DNA of 18,736 nt, taken from assembly GCA_028712605.1 (NCBI GenBank), contig JAQTPV010000012.1, positions 1 through 18,736 on the forward strand, in the 5' to 3' direction. Position numbers and translations under genes: made by a program. Shown here one piece after another: positions 13,385 through 18,736 of the stretch. How positions within the stretch are numbered: position 1 is the first letter of the stretch; every line of letters begins with the position of its first letter. The DNA comes from Minisyncoccota bacterium. GTDB lineage: Bacteria > Patescibacteriota > Minisyncoccia > Minisyncoccales > CG1-02-41-26. The notes under the pieces are model-generated. The model worked only from the letters and a program-made list of their open reading frames with translations, was not told where the DNA came from and did no database searches.

Positions 13385-14653
13385 ATGGAAAAAGAAATTA
13401 AGAAATTACCTAAATGTAAAGTGGAAATCAGCTTTATATTTCCGTGGGGAGAATTTGAGGACTATTACGATCAAGCCTTAAGCAAACTAAATCAAGGGGT
13501 TGCCTTGGATGGTTTCAGGCCCGGCAAGGCACCTAAAGAAATTATTGAACAAAAGTTTGGTGAGGCCCGTATCTTGGAGGACGCTGCTGACTTAGCCTTA
13601 CAGGATAAATATCCGGCCTTAGTAGTTGACAATAGTTTAGAAATTATTGGCCAGCCTCAAGTGGAAATTTTAAAATTAGCTCGCGGCAATGATTTTGAGT
13701 GCAAGATTAAGGTTGAAGTTTTGCCTGAAGTAAGATTGCCCAATTATCAGAAAATTGCTCAAGGAGTTAAGAAAGAAGAAATTAAGGTTGAGGACAAGGA
13801 ATTGGACGAAGCTTTGGATTGGGTTAGAAAATCCCGCGCTACTTTTGAGGACTTAGATAGGGCAGCTCAAAAAGAGGATATGGTGGAAATTAGCTATCAA
13901 AGCCCCCAGTTAGAAAATAATAAGCAGTTTGAGGACCGCTTCTTTTTAGGCAAGGGTCAGTTAATGCCAGGTTTTGAGGAGCAAGTTGAGGGCATGGAAG
14001 CTGGTGAAGAAAAAGAATTCGCGATTACTTTTCCTAAGGATTATTTTCAAAAAGACTTAGCCGATAAGCCCGCTACTTTTAAGTTAAAAATACAAAAAGT
14101 GCAAAAGGCTATTTTTCCAGAGCTAACCGATGAGTTCGCTAAAACATTAGGTGAGTTTGAAAATTTAGAGGATTTGAGAAAAAATGTAGCCGATGGTATT
14201 AAGCAGGAGAAAGAGCAGGATAGCAATCAAAAAAGACGGGAAGTTATTCTAGAAAAAGTTATGGCTCAAGCGGAGATGGAAATCCCCGAGGTTTTATTAA
14301 CCGAAGAGAGGGCGCGAATTATGCATCAATTGGAGCATGATGCTAAGGATCAGCTAGGTATTTCTTTTGAAGAATATGTGAAACAGAATTTCAAAAATGA
14401 AAAGGAGTTACAAGAAAAAATAGAAAAACAGGCCACAGAACGCATTAAGAGTTATTTAATAATTAAAGCAGTAGGTCAACAAGAGGGCGTTGAAGTATCC
14501 GATACCGAGATTGATGAGGCTTGCCGGCAGTTTTTAGCTAAATACAGCCGTACCCGTGATGTGGAAAAAGAAATTGACCCCGAAAGATTAAGGGGTTATT
14601 ATAGAGGTATAATCTATAATGAAAAAGTATTCCAGAAGTTAGAAAGTATTTAA
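13385..14653 (+). CDS. tig: Trigger factor, ribosome-associated chaperone/PPIase
   Basis: A 422-residue protein that docks at the ribosomal exit tunnel, shields nascent chains and isomerises prolyl bonds. The N-terminal ribosome-binding domain carries GFRPGKAP (~46-53), the signature loop. The FKBP-like PPIase domain (~155-245) has FLGKGQLMPGFEEQVEGM and the FPKDYFQKDLADKPATFKLKI end. A helical C-terminal chaperone domain follows, with EIPEVLLTEE. A frame extends 24 codons upstream to an ATG at 13313, but that stretch does not resemble the family and would contain the leader hairpin; ATG 13385 gives the standard MEKEIKKLPKCKVEI start. No SD is seen. The next gene follows after 6 bases and clpP after that, echoing the common tig-clpP linkage. 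Confidence 0.96.
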   Translation: MEKEIKKLPKCKVEISFIFPWGEFEDYYDQALSKLNQGVALDGFRPGKAPKEIIEQKFGEARILEDAADLALQDKYPALVVDNSLEIIGQPQVEILKLARGNDFECKIKVEVLPEVRLPNYQKIAQGVKKEEIKVEDKELDEALDWVRKSRATFEDLDRAAQKEDMVEISYQSPQLENNKQFEDRFFLGKGQLMPGFEEQVEGMEAGEEKEFAITFPKDYFQKDLADKPATFKLKIQKVQKAIFPELTDEFAKTLGEFENLEDLRKNVADGIKQEKEQDSNQKRREVILEKVMAQAEMEIPEVLLTEERARIMHQLEHDAKDQLGISFEEYVKQNFKNEKELQEKIEKQATERIKSYLIIKAVGQQEGVEVSDTEIDEACRQFLAKYSRTRDVEKEIDPERLRGYYRGIIYNEKVFQKLESI

Positions 14654-14659
14654 GTAAAT

Positions 14660-15490
14660 ATGGTTACTGAAAAGTTTGAACCTTCTGCGGTTATTGAGTC
14701 TGACTCTTTGGTTGAGAGAAAAAGAGAACTAGGGCAAAGAAAGCAGGATTTAGATAATAAAAAACTAGTTATAAGAAAAATAGAAGGGCTTCCGCAATCA
14801 GTAGAGAATTTGATAGCCGTCCGTAAAGAATTTTTCACTAAAAGGAAGAGTTTGGAGGAGAAGGTAGGGGCCCTGTTTGAGGACGGCAATATCTACAGTG
14901 AATATTCTGGTCGCGTTGGGGTAGGCTTTATGGGCAGACATCATAAAGCGGCCGAGCACTTTTTAAAATCTCTAGATGAGGCCGCGTATAATTTTGTAGC
15001 CAATAGAAAGCAGGGCCTCGGTGATTATCTTTTACATAATGAAATAACAGATTCTATCAGGAAAGCGCTGGAGTTATTAGGTGCTAAAGTTAGTATGTCG
15101 GGGAATAACATCTCGTTTATAGTTGCGGGGAATTTATCTGGGGATAATAGGGAAGTTTTTAATAAATTAAGGAGTGGGCTACAAGTGCCAGACTTGGAGG
15201 GGGTGTTGGATTATTATAGGGCTATCAATAATTTTTATGAAAATATTTTGACAGTTATCCAAGAAAAGAGATTGCCCCAAGAAGAGGAGATTGCTTCTTT
15301 TAGTCCTCAAGAAAAAATTATGATTAGCGATGACTATTTAGATGGGCAGGGTCAGTGGTTGGTCCAAGATGGGCGCCAAAAATTAGGAGAAGTTAATATT
15401 GCTTTAGGGAATGAGGAGCATGAATTTACTAAGGATTCTCGTGCTCTAGAACTAGAAGAGGAACAACAGAAGAGAAGAAAAGGCGTTTAA
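14660..15490 (+). CDS. Unknown 276-residue protein in the tig-clpP operon
   Basis: I do not recognise this protein. It is cytoplasmic by appearance: no signal peptide and no hydrophobic span. Residues ~15-60 and ~240-276 are charged and probably helical (LVERKRELGQRKQDLDNK; LELEEEQQKRRKG at the end). The centre (~75-200) is mixed helix/strand, with GRVGVGFMGRHHKAAEHFL and AKVSMSGNNISFIVAGNLSG. It starts 6 bases after tig and ends 23 bases before clpP on the same strand, so it is co-expressed with a chaperone and a protease. It could be a protein-quality partner, such as an adaptor or substrate-handling factor, but only position supports this. Base composition resembles its neighbours, so recent transfer is not indicated. 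Confidence 0.78.
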   Translation: MVTEKFEPSAVIESDSLVERKRELGQRKQDLDNKKLVIRKIEGLPQSVENLIAVRKEFFTKRKSLEEKVGALFEDGNIYSEYSGRVGVGFMGRHHKAAEHFLKSLDEAAYNFVANRKQGLGDYLLHNEITDSIRKALELLGAKVSMSGNNISFIVAGNLSGDNREVFNKLRSGLQVPDLEGVLDYYRAINNFYENILTVIQEKRLPQEEEIASFSPQEKIMISDDYLDGQGQWLVQDGRQKLGEVNIALGNEEHEFTKDSRALELEEEQQKRRKGV

Positions 15491-15513
15491 GCTAAAAATT
15501 TTAAATCAAAATT

Positions 15514-16101
15514 ATGTCTCCGATAGTGCCAACGGTTATTGAAAAATCACAAAGGGGCGAGCGGGCTTACGATATTTTTTCCCGGCTTTTAGAAGAGCGG
15601 ATTATTTTTTTAGCTGGGCCAGTTAACGATGCCTTGGCCAATCTGGTGATTGCAGAGATTTTGCTTTTAGCCTCCAAAGATAGTAAGCAAGATATTAAAA
15701 TTTATATTAATTCGCCAGGCGGTTCAGTAACGGCTGGATTAGCCATTTACGATACAATGCAGTTTGTAGAATGTGATGTTTCTACCATTTGTGTTGGCAT
15801 GGCCGCTTCTATGGCGGCTACCCTGTTGGCAGCTGGAACTAAAGGCAAGCGGTTTGCTTTGCCAAACTCTGAGATTTTGCTTCATCAGGTTAGGGGCGGT
15901 TTTGAAGGACAGGCCGCCGATATTTTAATTGCCAGTCAGCAAATTTTAAAACTTAAAGGCAGGATTGATGAAATTTTAGTTAAGCATACTGGTCAGCCCC
16001 TTAAAACTATTGAAAAAGATACTGACCGCGACTTTTATCTATCAGCCGAAGAAGCGAAGAAGTACGGAGTTATTGATGAGGTTATAAAAGGTAAGAGTTA
16101 G
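15514..16101 (+). CDS. clpP: ATP-dependent Clp protease proteolytic subunit
   Basis: A 195-residue serine protease subunit that stacks as two heptameric rings and degrades proteins fed by ClpX or ClpA/C. The catalytic triad is complete: S99 in GMAASMAATLLAAG, H124 in LLHQVRGGFEG, D173 in DTDRDFYLSAEEAKKYGVID; spacings of 25 and 49 residues equal those of E. coli ClpP. The oxyanion-loop INSPGGSVTAGLAIYDTM is present. The N-terminus (MSPIVPTVIEKSQRGERAYDIFSRLLEERIIFL) matches the active N-terminal form with essentially no propeptide. No clpX follows within the window; a structured non-coding region comes next. Confidence 0.97.
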   Translation: MSPIVPTVIEKSQRGERAYDIFSRLLEERIIFLAGPVNDALANLVIAEILLLASKDSKQDIKIYINSPGGSVTAGLAIYDTMQFVECDVSTICVGMAASMAATLLAAGTKGKRFALPNSEILLHQVRGGFEGQAADILIASQQILKLKGRIDEILVKHTGQPLKTIEKDTDRDFYLSAEEAKKYGVIDEVIKGKS

Positions 16102-16111
16102 TCGGAGCGAA

Positions 16112-16186
16112 ACAAGAAGCTCTTGTGTAACCGCCTTTGGGCGGAGTAACTACCTAAAGGCGGTAATGCAACTTACCATCTTTTTT
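16112..16186 (+). promoter_or_regulatory. Attenuator-like alternative hairpins after clpP
   Basis: A small stem ACAAGA/TCTTGT (16112-16126) is followed by two mutually exclusive folds. Either CCGCC (16131-16135) pairs with GGCGG (16140-16144) and GGTAA (16162-16166) with TTACC (16173-16177), the second stem being followed by ATC and six T; or ACCGCCTTT (16130-16138) pairs with AAAGGCGGT (16156-16164), a 9-bp stem that uses up the GGT of the terminator stem. The first state looks like a terminator and the second like an antiterminator. It could end clpP or control the next gene. No ligand or leader peptide is evident. Confidence 0.42.
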
Positions 16187-16204
16187 CGCGCTGTCGCGCA
16201 ATTT

Positions 16205-16264
16205 TGGAGATTTCACTTTCTCCCTGGCCAAAAAGGATTCTTGGCGGCCAGGGAGAAAGCTCCA
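16205..16264 (+). repeat. Large inverted repeat (14-bp perfect stem)
   Basis: CTTTCTCCCTGGCC (16216-16229) is the exact reverse complement of GGCCAGGGAGAAAG (16246-16259) around a 16-base loop, and TGGAG (16205-16209) can pair with CTCCA (16260-16264) outside it. A third short stem GTTTG/CAAAC (16265-16279) follows. No T-run follows, so it is a poor terminator. It lies between clpP and the gene at 16320. It could be a long mRNA hairpin, a small-RNA segment or the remnant of a mobile repeat. Confidence 0.6.
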
Positions 16265-16319
16265 GTTTGCTTATCAAACAGATGGAAGTATTTGTCATAC
16301 CCCCTTTGTTTTTAAGAAT

Positions 16320-16826
16320 ATGGCTAAAAAAATAATTCAGCCAGCTTCTACTCCCTTTCATAAAAAGTCTTTTTTTGGTGTTATCTTAGCCGTTGTTTTG
16401 GCGGTTCTTTTTTTATCCTTGATTTTAGTAACAATTCAAAAGGGGCAGGGATTAAAAGTTTCTAATTCTTTGCCACAAAATCAAAATGTCTCTTCAAGTT
16501 TGGAGGCAATTAAGTCTGCTCCTCTGCAGCTGTTCTCTTATGTCGGCATTATTCAATCAATCAGCGGAAACAATTTGGAAATTTTAGCTTCAGCCGATCA
16601 AAATAAACTTAGAGAAGATTTGACGGTGGTTGTTAAAGTGGCTGAAAGTACACGGTTTACTCAAATGATGTCGCCCGGGCAAGGTGGAGAAAGCGGCCTG
16701 GCTGCTGCAACAAGCGGCATTTCTCTTTCTGATTTAAGGGTGGGCGATCTGGTTTTGGTTGCCAGCGTTGCTGATATTACTGGCCAAACAACTATTGAGG
16801 CCAGTTCAGTTCAGAGAATTAAATAA
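16320..16826 (+). CDS. Membrane-anchored protein with DUF5666-like domain
   Basis: A 168-residue protein. Residues ~1-17 are basic, ~18-38 form one hydrophobic helix (FFGVILAVVLAVLFLSLILV), then comes a polar linker with Asn/Ser/Gln, and an outer domain from ~75. That domain reads like a small beta-barrel of the DUF5666 type: a start YVGIIQSISGNNLEILA, the strand VVVKVAESTRFTQM, then SLSDLRVGDLVLVAS and a final strand IEASSVQRI. The topology is N-in with the domain outside. Function is unknown; such domains occur in exported proteins. The ATG has no SD. It is 24 bases ahead of the Cys-rich gene on the same strand, so the two may be co-expressed at the cell surface. Confidence 0.7.
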   Translation: MAKKIIQPASTPFHKKSFFGVILAVVLAVLFLSLILVTIQKGQGLKVSNSLPQNQNVSSSLEAIKSAPLQLFSYVGIIQSISGNNLEILASADQNKLREDLTVVVKVAESTRFTQMMSPGQGGESGLAAATSGISLSDLRVGDLVLVASVADITGQTTIEASSVQRIK

Positions 16827-16850
16827 TTAATCCTTTATCTAATTTTTCAA

Positions 16851-18736
16851 ATGAACAAAATTTTTCAAAAATATAAGAGCTTTTTCTTTGTTTTTTCTCT
16901 AATCTTTTCTTTAGTTCTAACGCTGGCAATACTTTTTATCATCCCTCCGCAAGATACTTCTGCCTGCTCAAATTCCTCAAGCGAGCTAAGGGCTTCGTGC
17001 CCACCGGGGACTCCTGGTGGTATTGGATGGGGAATTGGACATACCTTAACCAAGTCTTGTTCTTGTTCAACTGCTTGCCCAGGTCGTTCGTGCTATTGTT
17101 TAAGTGGTGGTGCTTCTTGTGATCCAGCGACAGCACCGTCAAATTGTAACTGCTGGTGTTCTTGTCCTTGTTCCAATCATAAAGCGTGTATTGATTGTTA
17201 TAGTGGCGCCACCTGTTCTGATAGCGGCTGCAATGGCTTTCCTTCCAATACCTGCATCACTTGGTATTCCTATAGCGGTGTCGGCTATGATCCAGACTGT
17301 AACAGTAGTAATGGTGGCTGGTGCGCTTGTCAAAGTGAGTATCAAGGCAGTAGCTCGTGTGGTGGCAGCACCCCCCCGTCCTGTTCCTGTCCAGATCCCA
17401 GTACCTACTGTGCTGGCTCTGAACCGGATAATGGTTGTGGTACCAAATGCCCAACAGGCACCAAGAATGACTGCCCAAACCCCAACACTTATTGTGCTGG
17501 TCGGGAGCCAACCAATAGTTGCGGGGTTAAGTGCCCAAGGGGGACTAGGCTTCCATCTTGTCCAGCCCCCAACACCTATTGCTCGGGTAATGAACCAGAC
17601 GATGGCTGCGGCACAAAATGCCCAAGGGGTACGAAGACCCCTTCTTGCCCTGCTGCTAATACCTACTGTGCTGGCTCTGAACCAGACGATGGCTGCGGCA
17701 CAAAATGCCCAACAGGCACCAAGAACGATTGTCCAAACCCCAGTACTTATTGCCCAGGCGCTGAACCAACAAACAGTTGCGGGGTACGATGTCCAACTGG
17801 CACTAAGGACTGTTCTCCCCCAGCTGCACCCACTAACGTTACATCTACCAAAACAGGTTTAATTGATTACATGGGAACCCCTGATGGTCAAGTGACCGAT
17901 CCTGTCCCCTTAACTGGCTATGCAGTAACAGGTTACATCAACTGGTCCTGGAGTCCATCAGCCCGTGCCACTTATTATTATGTTCGCACTACCAGTGGCT
18001 ATCTTCTTACTGGTACCAGTGATACCACAATTAGACAGTATTACAATGGTGTTAATAGGGGTTACATCCGTACCCCAGTGATTAATAGCACGGGAGGGAT
18101 TCGTCTCCAAGCTTGCAATGATTATGGCTGTTCTTCCGTTGTTTATGCTTATGCTAACATTGTGATTGAAACCCCGGACCAGATTACCTGTAGTAATATT
18201 GCCAACAATGGTTTTTCAGTGAAAGTTAGATCAAGCGAAGCCTATAGTGCTGGGATGCGCCGAGCACCAGAGGTGCTTTATAGAGATAAAGGAGCTTTTA
18301 CTTATTTGAATAGCGGCAATTCAGGCTTGAGAATACAAATCAAGAATCCTGACAGTTCAGTTCGCTCTAGCGGTTACAATGCCAATTGGGTTAATACGGG
18401 AACCTCTTCCACATACTTTGTTACAGCCGATCATTTAACAGCCAATGAATACTTGCCTGCTGATTGGACGGTTACGGGCTTATCCCCCAACACTACTTAC
18501 CAGGTTTGTGCTCAAGCTCGCAATCAAGTTACCCAATATCGTCCTGGCCCTACTATTAATAATTGGAATTGTGTGACGTGTACGACTCTCACTTGTACCG
18601 TATCTTGTCCAGCCAGCAACACTTATTGTGCTGGCTCTGAACCGGATAATGGTTGTGGAGGCAAGTGTCCAACTGGTACGAAAAATGATTGTCCAGCAGC
18701 CAACACTTACTGTAAGGGAGCTGAACCAACTAATAG
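16851..18736 (+). CDS. Cysteine-rich repeat surface protein, open at 3' edge
   Basis: A frame of at least 628 codons runs without a stop from ATG 16851 to the window edge. An N-terminal hydrophobic segment (residues ~11-31, FFFVFSLIFSLVLTLAILF) is a signal peptide or anchor. Residues ~39-180 hold about two dozen Cys in ~140 residues. Then come five tandem 27-29-residue modules with four Cys each, pattern C-P-x4-Y-C-x8-C-G-x2-C-P (180-320). About 265 residues follow (~321-585) that look like two beta-sandwich, fibronectin-III-like domains (one with INWSWSPSARATYYYVRT, one with VTGLSPNTTYQVCAQARN). The repeat family then resumes at ~586 and is cut by the edge. The disulfide-rich, Thr/Ser/Gly-rich make-up suggests an exported wall or adhesion protein. 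I do not recognise a named family. Confidence 0.85.
   Translation, partial: MNKIFQKYKSFFFVFSLIFSLVLTLAILFIIPPQDTSACSNSSSELRASCPPGTPGGIGWGIGHTLTKSCSCSTACPGRSCYCLSGGASCDPATAPSNCNCWCSCPCSNHKACIDCYSGATCSDSGCNGFPSNTCITWYSYSGVGYDPDCNSSNGGWCACQSEYQGSSSCGGSTPPSCSCPDPSTYCAGSEPDNGCGTKCPTGTKNDCPNPNTYCAGREPTNSCGVKCPRGTRLPSCPAPNTYCSGNEPDDGCGTKCPRGTKTPSCPAANTYCAGSEPDDGCGTKCPTGTKNDCPNPSTYCPGAEPTNSCGVRCPTGTKDCSPPAAPTNVTSTKTGLIDYMGTPDGQVTDPVPLTGYAVTGYINWSWSPSARATYYYVRTTSGYLLTGTSDTTIRQYYNGVNRGYIRTPVINSTGGIRLQACNDYGCSSVVYAYANIVIETPDQITCSNIANNGFSVKVRSSEAYSAGMRRAPEVLYRDKGAFTYLNSGNSGLRIQIKNPDSSVRSSGYNANWVNTGTSSTYFVTADHLTANEYLPADWTVTGLSPNTTYQVCAQARNQVTQYRPGPTINNWNCVTCTTLTCTVSCPASNTYCAGSEPDNGCGGKCPTGTKNDCPAANTYCKGAEPTN
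17388..17810 (+). repeat. Tandem Cys-module repeats, first block (5 units)
   Basis: Five coding units start at 17388, 17472, 17559, 17646 and 17730 (28, 29, 29, 28 and 27 residues). Each has Cys at unit positions 1, 8, 17 and 21. Two kinds are seen: A with EPD(N/D)GCGTKCP, B with EPTNSCGV(K/R)CP; order A-B-A-A-B. Units 3 and 4 share an exact 35-base stretch (17591-17625 and 17678-17712). Confidence 0.9.
18606..18736 (+). repeat. Cys-module repeats resume, second block (cut by edge)
   Basis: Unit 6 (18606-18689) is of type A and shares a run of about 32 identical bases with unit 1; unit 7 starts at 18690 and is type B (EPTN) as far as the edge. The block follows the fibronectin-like region, so the protein alternates Cys modules and beta domains. 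Confidence 0.85.

Noticed and set aside
16282..16335. 17-residue plus-strand frame overlapping the 16320 start, as a leader peptide for the upstream switch
   Set aside because: It lies after the candidate terminator, has no SD and no run of regulatory codons.
16173..16361. Minus-strand 62-codon frame after clpP
   Set aside because: It covers the inverted repeats and the start of the 16320 gene; no SD, no domain, no conserved context.
16959..16968. TSAC before Cys39 of the Cys-rich protein as a lipobox
   Set aside because: The -3 residue is Thr, a PP pair separates it from the hydrophobic core, and the distance from the core is too long for a typical lipoprotein signal.
17388..17810. Regular ~85-base repeats that might suggest a CRISPR array
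   Set aside because: The units are in frame, directly adjacent, code for conserved Cys modules and have no unique spacers; no cas genes are present.
17104..17862. A 252-codon open frame in another plus-strand frame across the Cys-repeat gene
   Set aside because: It is a by-product of the repeats: its product is a low-complexity Val/Ala/Pro/Gln string with no domain. The frame from 16851 has a signal segment, ordered Cys modules and beta domains.

Overview
The window looks like a compact chromosome segment from a Candidate Phyla Radiation (Patescibacteria, most likely Parcubacteria-type) bacterium. The evidence is indirect. Gene spacing is tight, and almost no gene has a Shine-Dalgarno (SD) sequence. 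There is a T4SS-pilin-like small membrane protein of the kind common in that group. There is also a very long coiled-coil protein with one membrane segment, and core genes sit next to exported proteins of unknown function. The standard genetic code fits, because all long genes read through without needing TGA as a sense codon. The exact lineage cannot be fixed from this sequence alone.

Layout. (1) 1-1064: the 3' end of tgt overlapping queH (queuosine in tRNA), closed by a strong terminator that also works on the other strand. (2) 1070-3438, minus strand: cca (CCA-adding enzyme) with its own promoter, tRNA-Pro(CGG) 7 bases behind it, an RRM RNA-binding protein with a long structured leader, its terminator, and an unlisted 35-residue membrane peptide with a near-perfect SD and a TTG start. 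(3) 3443-4466, plus strand: tRNA-Arg(TCG), a T4SS-pilin-like protein, tRNA-Lys(CTT). (4) 4504-7696: rpsO, an NYN-domain putative RNase, and pnp (PNPase), with folded RNA leaders before rpsO and pnp. (5) 7756-11258: a 1016-residue coiled-coil, single-membrane-pass protein and a DksA/TraR-type zinc-finger protein. (6) 11322-13310: hppA, a membrane H+-pyrophosphatase of the K+-independent type. (7) 13385-16101: tig (trigger factor), an unknown 276-residue protein, and clpP in one operon. (8) 16102-16319: a gene-free stretch packed with inverted repeats, including an attenuator-like pair of alternative folds and a 14-bp perfect inverted repeat. (9) 16320-18736: two exported proteins. The second is a very cysteine-rich repeat protein that is still open at the window edge.

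The first two thirds centre on RNA: tRNA modification and 3'-end maturation, three tRNAs, an RRM chaperone, S15, an NYN nuclease and PNPase. The middle is protein folding and turnover (Tig, ClpP) plus membrane energetics (PPase). The right end turns to the cell surface. The most novel items are the Cys-rich repeat protein, the tiny SD-led membrane peptide, the unknown gene inside the tig-clpP operon, the structured intergenic region after clpP, and the NYN nuclease inserted between rpsO and pnp. There are no CRISPR arrays, rRNA genes or recognisable transposons.
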